Shown: positions 1 to 7,665 of the stretch, in pieces
Layout of the letters: each line of letters starts with the position of its first letter
How positions within the stretch are numbered: position 1 is the first letter of the stretch
Source: Actinomycetes bacterium
Lineage (GTDB): Bacteria; Actinomycetota; Actinomycetes; Actinomycetales; Microbacteriaceae
Assembly (NCBI GenBank): GCA_023432005.1
Contig: JAEYVF010000091.1
Location: 1 to 14,514, forward strand
Reading direction: 5' to 3'
DNA: 14,514 nt
Notes under the pieces: generated by a model
Seen by the model: only the letters and a program-made list of their open reading frames with translations
What the model was told of the DNA's origin: nothing
Database searches by the model: none
Translations under genes and position numbers: made by a program

Positions 1-2
1 CT

Positions 3-422
3 GGAGAGGCTTCCGCACAGGTGGTTGAGGCGCTCGCCCACGCCTTCGGTGCTCAGCCCACACCGGAAGCAGTGAAAGCTGCGATCGAGGCTGATCCCAA
101 AGCCGCCACCAAGGTGCAGGCGATCGAGCGCGAGCGCAGTGCCGAGTGGGTTGCCTACCTCACCATGGCGACGTCGCAGCGCGACCACATGCTGGACCGC
201 GAGGACCAGCGTGGCAGCGTCTTCTCCTGGGGCTGGCGCCCGGCCATGTCGTGGATGTTGCTGTTCCTCTGGTCATGGAACGGCGTGATCTTGCCGGCTG
301 CGAACGCAACCGCCGGCACATCAATCGTGCCGATCCCATGGGAGCACCTGCTAGGCTTCGCCGGCCTCTGGCTCGCGATCTATGGTGGCGGTCACACCAT
401 AAAGTCAGTGCTGGGACGATAG
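3..422 (+). CDS. 3TM-type (gene-transfer-release) holin, 5' partial
   Basis: Small membrane protein resembling the 3TM holin family found in alphaproteobacterial phages and gene transfer agents. Holins make inner-membrane lesions that let the endolysin reach the cell wall. The N-terminal half is hydrophilic and rich in Ala, Glu and Lys. A W-rich hydrophobic segment (about residues 77-95 counted from the GTG at 21) is followed by a second one ending in a Gly-rich turn and a basic C-terminus (KSVLGR). The frame is open to the left edge of the window, so the GTG at 21 is probably internal and the true start lies outside. No other phage gene follows: the next gene is a metal ATPase, so this is either the end of a prophage or GTA-like cluster or an isolated relic. 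The family call rests on the overall pattern, not on a catalytic motif. Confidence 0.72.
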   Translation, partial: GEASAQVVEALAHAFGAQPTPEAVKAAIEADPKAATKVQAIERERSAEWVAYLTMATSQRDHMLDREDQRGSVFSWGWRPAMSWMLLFLWSWNGVILPAANATAGTSIVPIPWEHLLGFAGLWLAIYGGGHTIKSVLGR

Positions 423-507
423 GCACAATGCTGAATTGGCCAGTACTGCTCTGCCGCAACAGCTTTCCGTGCTATCAACGCGGTGACCCCGCCAAGGGCG
501 CAGGACC

Positions 508-2559
508 ATGTCCGAACGAAGAATGGAGCAAGGAAAGCTGCAACGGGAACGACAAAATCACTTAATAGGCCTACTCCAAAAGAATCTCTCCTTTCTCCTG
601 ACCGTTTCGACCGTCCTCGGAATGCTGCTGGCCATTCTTGGGGTATGGCCTCTCCGAGGTGGCGCAGCCGATGTCTCGTCGCTCACTGGCCTTACGATTG
701 TGTATCTCGCGGGCGGCTTGCCGGCCGCCTGGAGAGCACTTTCTACCCTGTGGGACGAGCACATCCTGGACATCGACCTGCTGATGGTCGTCGCTGCGGT
801 TGCGGCTGCAGCCGTTGGAGCACCGTTTGAGGGCGCGATCCTTTTGACGCTGTTCAGTGTCTCTACCACATTGGAGGAGCGGGCGATGGGGCGCGCCCGC
901 CGCGCCATAGAAGCCCTGATGGCTCTCCGGCCCGAGACTGCACTGCGGAGGGGGCCGGACGGCTCAGTCACGGAGGTTCCTGCCGCTGAACTGTCTGTGG
1001 GAGATACCGTCGTATTGCGACCAGGGGCCCGTGTCCCCGCCGATGGGACCATCGTCAACGGCCGGGGCGCACTCGACGAGGCGAACATCACTGGCGAGTC
1101 CTTGCCGGTAACCAAGGAACCAGGGGCTCAAATATTTGAGGCGACGGTCAACATCGACGGTGTGCTTGAAGCGAAAGTGACGAAGACGGTGCAGGAAAGC
1201 ACCGTTGCCAAGATGATTGCTTTGGTGACCCAGGCTCAATCGGCCAAGGCGCCCTCCGAGCAATTCAGTGCGTGGTTCGGGCAGCGTTACACGTTTGCGG
1301 TGATGGTCGGCGCCGTCCTCGCCTTCGGAGCTTTTTACTTTCTCGGAAGCACCTGGGAGGAGGCGCTGTATCGGTCGGCGACCCTGCTGGTTGCTGCCAG
1401 TCCCTGTGCGATCGTTATTTCTGTGCCGGCCGCCATTCTGTCGTCGCTGTCTGCTGCTGCTCGCGGAGGCGTGCTGTTCAAGGGTGGTGAAGCACTGGAA
1501 GCACTTGCAGCAGTCGACACCTTCGCCTTCGACAAGACAGGCACACTGACAACCGGCAAGGCGGCCGTAACCAATGTCGTGGCCCTCGATGGCGACGAGA
1601 ATGATTTCCTGAGGCTGCTCGCCGGGCTGGAGGCCCAGTCAGAACACCCCAGCGCCGCCGCGATACGGCGGGAGGCGGTCAGCCGCGGCCTGCAACCTGC
1701 CAAGGTGCTGGATGTGGTCAACAGACCGAGCGAGGGTATTGTCGGCAACGACGGAAAAACGGTGTTGTGGGCAGGCAACCCCCGCATCGCTGCGTTCATG
1801 GGCGCGTCCATCGATCACCCGGCTCTGAAGGTCATGGCCGAGGACAGTCAATCGATCATCTATGCCGGGCGGGACGGGCAGGTGCTGGGGGCAGTGACCA
1901 TCGCCGATCAGGTGCGCGCGACCTCCCGGGCCACGCTTGCTGCGCTAACGGAAGCAGGGATCGGCAGGATCGTCATGATGACCGGCGACCGCCGTCCCGT
2001 TGCGCTGCGGATAGGCGAAGAGCTCGGGCTACAGCCCGCACAGATCCATGCCGACATGCTTCCTGAAGACAAGGTCACCATGGTGGGTGAGCTGGCAGCA
2101 ACGGGCAAGGTTGCCTACGTCGGCGACGGCGTCAACGACGCAGCTGCGCTGGCACGCGCCGACGTGGGTATCGCCATGGGTGCAGCGGGTTCGGATGTGG
2201 CGCTGCAAGCAGCCGATGTCGCCCTTTTATCTGAAGACATGGGGCGACTGGCAGAAGCCCGTCGACTGGCGCGCCGGACAGCCCTCATCATCCGTCAAAA
2301 TCTTATGTTCGCGATATGCGCCATGGCAGTGCTGGTGACCGGCGGGCTGTTCTTCGAACTCCCACTCCCGCTTGCAGTGGTCGGGCATGAAGGCGGAACG
2401 GTGCTGGTGGTTCTCAATGGATTGCGGCTGCTCCGAGATCCTATTCGGCGAGGCAAGGCAGCGCCGCCCATGCGGATGTCCAGGTTGGCCTCCTCCGAAC
2501 GGGCCCCGCCAGATGCGAGCCGGGCGTATCGGAGGAAGGTAACCCGGACAGCAGGCTGA
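508..2559 (+). CDS. P1B-4-type heavy-metal translocating P-type ATPase
   Basis: ATP-driven exporter of divalent transition metals across the inner membrane, 683 aa. Visible in order: TGES actuator motif (195-198), the SPC intramembrane metal site (298-300), the phosphorylated Asp in DKTGT (D342), the nucleotide-binding His-Pro pair (H380-P381), the hinge GDGVND (539-544) and HEGGT in the last membrane region (627-631). SPC together with HEGGT is the signature of the P1B-4 group (CoaT/CtpD/PfeT-like), whose substrates include Co2+, Fe2+, Zn2+ and Ni2+. No CxxC-type N-terminal metal-binding domain is present, as usual for this group. The frame opens after a TGA at 484. The ATG at 508 has an AAGGG nine bases upstream; an ATG at 523 is also possible. 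The C-terminal tail beyond HEGGT is basic. No metal-responsive regulator gene lies beside it, so the actual metal cannot be read from context. The CaCA antiporter gene follows after 44 bases. Confidence 0.95.
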   Translation: MSERRMEQGKLQRERQNHLIGLLQKNLSFLLTVSTVLGMLLAILGVWPLRGGAADVSSLTGLTIVYLAGGLPAAWRALSTLWDEHILDIDLLMVVAAVAAAAVGAPFEGAILLTLFSVSTTLEERAMGRARRAIEALMALRPETALRRGPDGSVTEVPAAELSVGDTVVLRPGARVPADGTIVNGRGALDEANITGESLPVTKEPGAQIFEATVNIDGVLEAKVTKTVQESTVAKMIALVTQAQSAKAPSEQFSAWFGQRYTFAVMVGAVLAFGAFYFLGSTWEEALYRSATLLVAASPCAIVISVPAAILSSLSAAARGGVLFKGGEALEALAAVDTFAFDKTGTLTTGKAAVTNVVALDGDENDFLRLLAGLEAQSEHPSAAAIRREAVSRGLQPAKVLDVVNRPSEGIVGNDGKTVLWAGNPRIAAFMGASIDHPALKVMAEDSQSIIYAGRDGQVLGAVTIADQVRATSRATLAALTEAGIGRIVMMTGDRRPVALRIGEELGLQPAQIHADMLPEDKVTMVGELAATGKVAYVGDGVNDAAALARADVGIAMGAAGSDVALQAADVALLSEDMGRLAEARRLARRTALIIRQNLMFAICAMAVLVTGGLFFELPLPLAVVGHEGGTVLVVLNGLRLLRDPIRRGKAAPPMRMSRLASSERAPPDASRAYRRKVTRTAG

Positions 2560-2573
2560 CGTCCCTACGGACG
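2560..2573 (+). terminator. weak small hairpin after the P-type ATPase gene
   Basis: A perfect 5-bp stem (CGTCC/GGACG) with a 4-nt loop begins one base after the ATPase stop codon. It lacks a clear T-run, so it may only attenuate transcription or stabilise the mRNA between the two forward genes. It could also be chance. Confidence 0.2.
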
Positions 2574-2603
2574 GCTCTGTTCCTAATTCAGGAATTTGCA
2601 GGA

Positions 2604-3560
2604 TTGACTTGGATAGAACTTATCATCGGTCTTGGACTGCTGCTCGGTGGTGGGGAAGCCCTGGTCAAGGGCAGCGTCAGTTTAGCGACGCGCCTCGGTG
2701 TCTCCCAACTGATGATCGGCCTGACCCTCGTCGGCTTCGGAACCTCGATGCCCGAGCTTGTCTCAAGTATTCAGGCCGTGCTGCGCGGAGCACCTGAAAT
2801 CGCTGTCGGCAACGTCATCGGCAGCAACATCGCGAACGTCCTGCTGATCCTGGGGTGTTCCGCACTGATCCTGCCGATTGCGACAAGAAAAGAGGCGTTC
2901 CGTCGCGATGGTGTTGCCTTGATAGGAGCCAGCCTGTTGTTGCTCGTGGTCGCCCTGAGCGGCGAGGTCGGCTTTTGGGAAGGCGTGCTGCTGCTGATGC
3001 TGCTGGCCGGTTACCTCGGATACACGTACGTAACCGAGAGCACGGTGCCCGACGCGAGCGCTGAAATGCATGGCGCCCAAGCCGAGGCTTATGCGGGGCA
3101 GATGTCGGTCTGGCTCGCGCTCGTGCTCGCTGTCGGCGGTATCGGTGGAGTGGTGTTCGGGGCGGACCTCCTGATCGGAGCGGCTATTGAACTCGCGCCA
3201 CGCCTCGGACTGTCCGAGGCAGTGGTTGGCCTGACACTTGTGGCGGTCGGTACGTCGATGCCGGAGTTCGCAACTTCGGTTATGGCCGCGATCCGCGGCA
3301 AGGGGGATGTTGCCTTTGGCAATGTCGTGGGCAGCAACATCTTCAACGCGCTCGGGATTCTTGGCGGGTGTGCGCTGATCTCACCGGTGACTGTCAGCGC
3401 GGAGTTCCTTCGCTTCGATGTCTGGGTTATGGCCGGCACGGCTGTGCTGCTCGTTGTCTTTGCAGCGACCGGCTGGCGCTTGAGCCGGCGCGAGGGGGGT
3501 GCCTTCCTCGCCGCCTACGGGCTCTACCTGGTGGCGCAGCTTGCCACGAGCGGGGCATGA
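2604..3560 (+). CDS. CaCA-family Ca2+(cation)/Na+ antiporter, YrbG-like
   Basis: Membrane antiporter of the calcium/cation exchanger superfamily, 318 aa, the usual size for bacterial YrbG-type members (about 10 membrane segments). Two inverted alpha repeats carry the ion-binding signature: GFGTSMPE at 44-51 and VGTSMPEF at 215-222, each followed by a GN(V)xGSN motif. The conserved acids E51 and E221 are both present, so the exchanger looks competent. Family members swap Na+ or H+ for Ca2+ across the inner membrane. The start is taken as TTG at 2604 because the alpha-1 repeat sits at the normal distance and an AGGA lies 10 bases upstream. It follows the metal ATPase gene by 44 bases and is probably co-transcribed, suggesting a cation-homeostasis pair. 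It ends facing the CBS protein gene across an inverted repeat. Confidence 0.92.
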   Translation: MTWIELIIGLGLLLGGGEALVKGSVSLATRLGVSQLMIGLTLVGFGTSMPELVSSIQAVLRGAPEIAVGNVIGSNIANVLLILGCSALILPIATRKEAFRRDGVALIGASLLLLVVALSGEVGFWEGVLLLMLLAGYLGYTYVTESTVPDASAEMHGAQAEAYAGQMSVWLALVLAVGGIGGVVFGADLLIGAAIELAPRLGLSEAVVGLTLVAVGTSMPEFATSVMAAIRGKGDVAFGNVVGSNIFNALGILGGCALISPVTVSAEFLRFDVWVMAGTAVLLVVFAATGWRLSRREGGAFLAAYGLYLVAQLATSGA

Positions 3561-3567
3561 CGCAACC

Positions 3568-3615
3568 GGCCAGATCTGAACATCGATCCGACCAAGCCCC
3601 GATCGGCATCTGGCC
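3568..3615. terminator. inverted repeat between convergent genes, probable bidirectional terminator
   Basis: Perfect 8-bp arms GGCCAGAT (3568-3575) and ATCTGGCC (3608-3615), with an inner 5-bp pair CGATC (3584-3588) / GATCG (3601-3605). It fills the 64-base gap between the antiporter stop and the convergent CBS gene stop. There is no long T-run, so intrinsic termination is inferred from position and symmetry. Confidence 0.55.
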
Positions 3616-3624
3616 AGACTCCTG

Positions 3625-4014
3625 CTAACCCAGTTCGAGCAAGCGGCCGAGAACGTCTTCGCGGCGCAATATCCCCACGATCTGTCCCGATCGAAGCACA
3701 AGGAAGGCCCGGTGCGGCTCTGACAGGAACATCTCGGCGGCGGCAACGATGTTCGCTTCGGCCTCGATCGTCTTGACCGGATGGCTCATCTGCTCGCCCA
3801 CGGTGCCCCGCCACTGCCGGTAGTAGCTCGCCATCATGGCGGGGCGGAAGCAGTCCTTCTGCGTCAAAATCCCCACGAGTGCTCCTGAGGGGTCCACGAC
3901 CGGTGCTGCTTCCTGGCCGTTGGCGTGCAGCAGGCCAGCGGCCTGACGGATCGGCATCTCTGTGTCGAGCGTGAGATAATCTGTTCGCATAACGCTGGCG
4001 ATAACGTCAGTCAT
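3625..4014 (-). CDS. Two-CBS-domain protein, last gene of the nqr operon
   Basis: A 129-aa protein made almost entirely of a CBS pair (Bateman module): CBS1 about residues 3-58, with the APVVDPSGALVGILTQKD pattern, and CBS2 about 70-126, with FLVLRSGQIVGILRREDVL. CBS pairs typically bind adenine nucleotides such as AMP, ATP or NAD and act as sensors of energy state. I chose the ATG at 4014, which overlaps the nqrM stop by 8 bases and has AGGTG upstream. A longer frame with ATG at 4062 would sit deep inside nqrM. There is no attached effector domain, so it may act on a partner protein. Its place at the end of the NQR operon suggests a link to NADH or energy status, but its target is unknown. 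Confidence 0.88.
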   Translation of the reverse strand: MTDVIASVMRTDYLTLDTEMPIRQAAGLLHANGQEAAPVVDPSGALVGILTQKDCFRPAMMASYYRQWRGTVGEQMSHPVKTIEAEANIVAAAEMFLSEPHRAFLVLRSGQIVGILRREDVLGRLLELG

Positions 4015-4183
4015 CGCTCTGCACCTGCTGACGTCGCTTAGGGCAGCCCGCACAACGGACATCGTCAGGCAAACAGGCCAACCCCCCGCAGGACGTCTGA
4101 AGAACCCGGCCGCGAACCATCAGTCCCAGCGCAAGTCCGCCTGTTGCCAGAATGACGATCAGCGGCGCAATGACAAGCTCCAT
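4007..4183 (-). CDS. nqrM: NqrM-like NQR maturation factor (58 aa)
   Basis: Short membrane-anchored cysteine protein matching NqrM, the factor required to assemble the iron centre carried by NqrD and NqrE. One N-terminal membrane helix (about residues 4-22) is followed by the family hallmark SCGGLAC (31-37) and a CxxC (C44, C47), four Cys in all, then a charged tail. Family members I know are somewhat longer (about 70 aa) with the same helix plus SCGGL plus CxxC layout. The start is strongly supported: a perfect AGGAGG lies seven bases upstream, inside the apbE stop region. The stop overlaps the CBS protein start. Position straight after apbE in an nqrA-F operon is typical. It is shorter than many gene-calling length cut-offs. 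Four target cysteines in NqrD and NqrE are present in this operon, which fits the role. Confidence 0.88.
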   Translation of the reverse strand: MELVIAPLIVILATGGLALGLMVRGRVLQTSCGGLACLPDDVRCAGCPKRRQQVQSDD

Positions 4184-4190
4184 GTGCGTT

Positions 4191-4196
4191 CCTCCT
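4191..4196 (-). promoter_or_regulatory. Shine-Dalgarno site of nqrM
   Basis: Reads AGGAGG on the reverse strand, seven bases before the nqrM ATG at 4183. It is the strongest ribosome-binding site seen in the operon and fixes the start of this very short gene. It touches the last base of the apbE stop codon. Confidence 0.75.
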
Positions 4197-5182
4197 CAGG
4201 CCAAGTACTCGTCGAAGCGGCCGACCGCCACACGTCGCAGACTCGCCTCCTCGTCGAAAAGGAAAAGCGCGTCCAGCCTGTTCCGCTGGGCCAGTGCAGG
4301 GCCTTTGACGCCGGCGGACACAAGCGCAGTTGCCCATCCGTCGGCCAGCATGGCGTTGTCGGCGATGACGGAGACCGATGCAGCGGCCCCCTCTACAGGT
4401 TCGTCCGTGGTCGGATCGATGATATGGCTGTAGCGCCTTCCGCCAAAAGTATAACCGTGGACCTTGTCGCCGGATGTGGCGATCGCCCGCTCGTCGAGGG
4501 CAATGATCTCGGCCGAACCGAAATGGCCGTGGCGGGGATCCTCCACCGCAATCTGCCATGAACGGCCGCTCGGATGATATCCAACCGCAGCGACTTCACC
4601 ACCGAGGTCGACGACAAAATCCTCCTCACCGTGCTCGCGCAGCACGCTCACCATCTGGTCAAGCGCATATCCCTTGGCAATGCCACAAAGGTCGACGGTT
4701 AGTTCGGGGTGGGACTTGCAAAGGGCAGCATCTGAAATCCGAATCTCAGCGTCTGGGGGAACCTCTGCTGCCGCCATTGGACCGAAGCCCCAGCGTCCTA
4801 CCTGCGGTCCGACCGCGATGTCGAAGGCCTTCTCGCTGGCACGCCGAACCGACAATGCCCCCCGAACGACCGCAGCGATTTCCCTGTCGATCGGCTGCCA
4901 TTCCTGGCTTCGCCTCTCGTTGAATGCCGTGATGGCGCTGTCGCGGCGCCATGGCGACATCAATCGGTCGATGCGGGTCAGCGTTCCCAGCAATGCGCTC
5001 TGAAGCGATTCCGCGTTGGCTGTGGCGCTGCTCAACGTGGCATTCCAGGAGGTGCCGAAGGCCGGTCCGCCGATCGCCAGGGTGGGAGGTGCGGAACGGG
5101 CGAGCGCCGGACAGGCAAGCGCCGATGCCGCTGCAAGGCCCGTCGCGAGGACCCGACGCCGGGTGAGATGGATCTCGTTCAT
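4196..5182 (-). CDS. apbE: ApbE, FAD:protein FMN transferase
   Basis: Uses FAD to attach FMN by a phosphoester bond to Thr in (S/T)GAT motifs of NqrC and NqrB (and of RnfG/RnfD). 328 aa from the ATG at 5182, four bases after the nqrF stop. An upstream in-frame ATG at 5239 lies inside nqrF and is not favoured. The N-terminus has a twin-arginine-type signal (TRRRVLAT at 7-14) and a hydrophobic stretch ending near C24. The C24 context (ALAC) is only a weak lipobox, so a lipoprotein is possible but not certain. Family motifs: DLCGIAKGYALD (165-175; the usual form is DLGGIAKGYA, so one Gly is Cys here), VDLGGE (191-196), ATSGD (235-239) and the HIIDP signature (253-257). It acts outside the inner membrane, where its NqrC target is exposed. 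Only NqrC in this operon retains a recognisable target site. Confidence 0.93.
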   Translation of the reverse strand: MNEIHLTRRRVLATGLAAASALACPALARSAPPTLAIGGPAFGTSWNATLSSATANAESLQSALLGTLTRIDRLMSPWRRDSAITAFNERRSQEWQPIDREIAAVVRGALSVRRASEKAFDIAVGPQVGRWGFGPMAAAEVPPDAEIRISDAALCKSHPELTVDLCGIAKGYALDQMVSVLREHGEEDFVVDLGGEVAAVGYHPSGRSWQIAVEDPRHGHFGSAEIIALDERAIATSGDKVHGYTFGGRRYSHIIDPTTDEPVEGAAASVSVIADNAMLADGWATALVSAGVKGPALAQRNRLDALFLFDEEASLRRVAVGRFDEYLA

Positions 5183-5186
5183 GTCC

Positions 5187-6407
5187 TCAGCTCCCGAAAT
5201 CGTCGTTGAAGATGGAATGCGGCTCCACACCCAGATCATCGAGCGTGGAAAGCACCGCAGAGATCATCACCGGTGGCCCGCAGAGATAGTATTCGCAGTC
5301 TTCGGGTGCCGCATGGCCCCGCATCGCTTGTCGCAGGACCTCGTGAATAAAGCCGGTGGCGCCGCGCCAGCGGTCACCGGGCGCGGGGTCTGAAAGCGCG
5401 ACGGTCCAGTCGAAGTTCTCGTGCTGCGCAGCCAGTGCCTCGAACTCCTCAACATAGAAAAGATCGGCGAGAGACCGGGCACCGTAGAAGTACGACATCT
5501 TGCGGCTTGTGCCGCGGGCAAGTTGCTCATGGATCATGGCGCGAAGCGGGGCCATACCGACACCGCCGCCGACGAAGACCATCTCGCGCTGGGTTGGCTG
5601 GACGTGGAATTCCCCATACGGGCCGGACACGTCAACGCTGTCGCCTGGTTTCAGGCCGAAGAGGTACGATGAGACGATGCCAGGCGGGATATCCGCTTCA
5701 CGCCCTGCAGGCGGAACTGCTAGGCGGATATTGTGAACCAGGCGGCCACGATCCTCCGGTCGACCCGCGAACGAGTAAGCGCGTGACGTGCGCTCGGTGG
5801 TACCTGATCTCAACCCCGACCAGCCCGAAATCCGCCAGGTCAGCTCGTGCTCCGCATCGATCTCGAGATGCGAAAAATCGCGTTCATAGGGCGGCGCGGT
5901 AAGCAGCATGAAACCGCCCGCTCGAAAGGTCAGGTCGCGCCCGTCAGGAATCTCCAGAACGAGTTCGCGGATCAACGGAGCGAGCATGCGGTTGCTGAGG
6001 ACACGGCATGTAAAACCTTCTGCCGACATGATCTCAGGCGCCACGGAAACGTCTACCGGGCCGCGCAGGTTGATTTGGCACGCCAGCCGCACATTTTCAC
6101 GACGCTCCTTCGCTGACAGCAGACCGCGTTCGGTCGACCTCAGCTCGCCTGCGCCGTCACCAGTGACGGTGACACGGCATTGCCCACAGGTTCCGCTGCC
6201 GCCGCAGGCTGCGGGTATGGGAATATCGGCGCCGTGCAGGACCTCGAGGAGCTTCGCGCCGCGCTTTGCGCCAATCGTCCGCCCCTCATTCACTGTCACC
6301 CCTAGAGCGACATCAGGCACCAGCCGCGACCGTGCCGCAAGAAGACCGAGAGCAAGACCCAGTATGAGGAGAACGATCAGCGTGCTGCCCAGCGCGACCT
6401 CGATCAT
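5187..6407 (-). CDS. nqrF: NqrF, NADH-oxidising subunit of Na+-NQR
   Basis: Electron entry point of NQR: oxidises NADH through FAD and passes electrons to a 2Fe-2S ferredoxin domain. 406 aa; the Vibrio protein is about 408. One N-terminal membrane helix (about 5-24). Plant-type 2Fe-2S ligands C68, C74, C77 and C110 (CGGSGTCGQC, then RLAC). The FAD-binding motif is RAYS (209-212) followed by FAG rather than the common xxN. NADH-binding GGGVGMAPL (280-288), the reductase motif YLCGPP (374-379) with C376, and the terminal NDDFG. The start at 6407 gives an ATGA overlap with the nqrE stop. The same frame stays open as far as 7121, but that extension runs through nqrE in another frame and has no homology. 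All redox residues look intact. Confidence 0.96.
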   Translation of the reverse strand: MIEVALGSTLIVLLILGLALGLLAARSRLVPDVALGVTVNEGRTIGAKRGAKLLEVLHGADIPIPAACGGSGTCGQCRVTVTGDGAGELRSTERGLLSAKERRENVRLACQINLRGPVDVSVAPEIMSAEGFTCRVLSNRMLAPLIRELVLEIPDGRDLTFRAGGFMLLTAPPYERDFSHLEIDAEHELTWRISGWSGLRSGTTERTSRAYSFAGRPEDRGRLVHNIRLAVPPAGREADIPPGIVSSYLFGLKPGDSVDVSGPYGEFHVQPTQREMVFVGGGVGMAPLRAMIHEQLARGTSRKMSYFYGARSLADLFYVEEFEALAAQHENFDWTVALSDPAPGDRWRGATGFIHEVLRQAMRGHAAPEDCEYYLCGPPVMISAVLSTLDDLGVEPHSIFNDDFGS

Positions 6408-7015
6408 GGCACCGCCACCTGGGCAAAAGTGGCAAAGCCAAGGGACATCATGCCTGTGAGGATGAAGGCAATCCCCAATCCCTGAAGGCCTGCCGGCATA
6501 TCTGCGTAGGCCAAACGTCGCCTGATGGCAGACAGCATGATAACAGCCACAGCAAAGCCGGTGCCGGCCCCAAGTCCGAAGACCGTGCTCTCGGCGAGGT
6601 CGTAGCTCCGGTCGGCCATGAACAGGCTGCCACCGAGAATCGCGCAATGAACCGCGAGCAGAGAGAGGAAGACACCGAAAGTGGCAAAAAGCGCCGGGAA
6701 GGACCGGTCGAGGACCATTTCGACCAGCTGCACCGCCGCCGAAACCACCCCGATAAAGGTGAGAAGGCGCAAATAGCTGAGGTCGAGGTCTGGCATACCA
6801 GCCCATGCCCAAGCGCCAGGGGCGAGCAAATAAGTATAAAGCAGGTGATTGAGCGGCACGGTGACGCCCATCACCGCGATCACCGCTATGCCGAGTCCAA
6901 CCGCCGTTCCTGGTCTGCGCGACAGCGCCAGAAAGGTGCACAGCCCCAGAAACAGTGTCAGAGGCATGTTCTCGATGAACGCCGAGCGTATGAAGAGTGC
7001 CCAGAGATCGCTCAT
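6404..7015 (-). CDS. nqrE: NqrE, membrane subunit of Na+-NQR
   Basis: Integral membrane subunit, 203 aa (about 198 in Vibrio) with about six helices. It pairs with NqrD in inverted topology, and the two share an iron-sulfur centre in the middle of the membrane that carries electrons from NqrF on the cytoplasmic side to NqrC on the outside. The conserved motifs ENMPLTLFLGLC and LLAVHCAILGGSLFM are present, with both ligand cysteines, C26 and C124. Its ATG overlaps the nqrD stop by four bases and its stop overlaps the nqrF start by four, so translation is coupled on both sides. Confidence 0.96.
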   Translation of the reverse strand: MSDLWALFIRSAFIENMPLTLFLGLCTFLALSRRPGTAVGLGIAVIAVMGVTVPLNHLLYTYLLAPGAWAWAGMPDLDLSYLRLLTFIGVVSAAVQLVEMVLDRSFPALFATFGVFLSLLAVHCAILGGSLFMADRSYDLAESTVFGLGAGTGFAVAVIMLSAIRRRLAYADMPAGLQGLGIAFILTGMMSLGFATFAQVAVP

Positions 7016-7665
7016 CCCCGTGGCTCCTCGGCGGGAGCGAGCGGATGCTCAGGGATCTCCACCTGTTCCGCCCGCCAGCTACGGATCGCCCAGACCAGCC
7101 CGCCAAGCAGGAAGAACGCACTCGGTGCCAGCAACATGAGGCTCAGCGGCTCAAACCAGCCGCCCTGTTCGATGGTGCGAAACATCTCGTTACCCAGGAG
7201 CGTACCCTGCCCGAACAGCTCACGTATGCTGCCGATGATCACCAGGACGAGCGAGTAGCCGAGGCCATTGCCGAGCGCGTCGGTCATGGCGGGAACTGGC
7301 GGATTATGAATTGCGAAGGACTCGGTCCGACCTAGAACGACGCAATTGGTAGCAATGAGGCTGACGAAGACGGAAAGCCGCTGACTCATCTCGTAGAAAA
7401 AGGCCTGAAGGAACTGATCCACAACGATGACGAGCGATGCAACAATGATGATCTGGACGATCAGGCGGATTGAGGACGGCAGATGCCGCCGGATGAGGCT
7501 GATGATCCCTGCCGCGGCAACCACGACCACCGTCAGTGCCGCCGACATGGTGATGGCAGCCGCGAGTGTGGTCGTCACCGCGAGCGCAGAGCAGATACCG
7601 AGTATCTGAAGGGTGACCGGGTTCTGCCGAAGAATCGGATCGGTAAGAGTTCCCCAGAGCCGCAT
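7012..7665 (-). CDS. nqrD: NqrD, membrane subunit of Na+-NQR
   Basis: Partner of NqrE, 217 aa (about 210 in Vibrio), about six membrane helices. Conserved segments are DPILRQNPVTLQILGICSALAV near the N-terminus and SLIATNCVVLGRTESFA in the middle. Iron-centre ligands C25 and C108 are both present, so with NqrE C26 and C124 the full four-Cys site is intact. NqrM in the same operon would serve this site. The start overlaps the nqrC stop by one base (TGATG). The C-terminus carries a charged tail with several Glu and Pro residues on the cytoplasmic side. Confidence 0.96.
   Translation of the reverse strand: MRLWGTLTDPILRQNPVTLQILGICSALAVTTTLAAAITMSAALTVVVVAAAGIISLIRRHLPSSIRLIVQIIIVASLVIVVDQFLQAFFYEMSQRLSVFVSLIATNCVVLGRTESFAIHNPPVPAMTDALGNGLGYSLVLVIIGSIRELFGQGTLLGNEMFRTIEQGGWFEPLSLMLLAPSAFFLLGGLVWAIRSWRAEQVEIPEHPLAPAEEPRG

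Noticed and set aside
4015..4062. Longer start for the CBS protein at 4062
   Set aside because: It lies inside nqrM, and the added 16 residues are not part of the CBS fold; ATG 4014 couples to the nqrM stop.
5183..5239. Longer start for apbE at 5239
   Set aside because: It would overlap nqrF and push the twin-arginine signal away from the N-terminus.
5187..7121. A 644-aa version of NqrF starting upstream
   Set aside because: The extra 238 residues run through nqrE in another frame and have no family features; the ATG at 6407 gives the normal 406-aa NqrF with an ATGA overlap.
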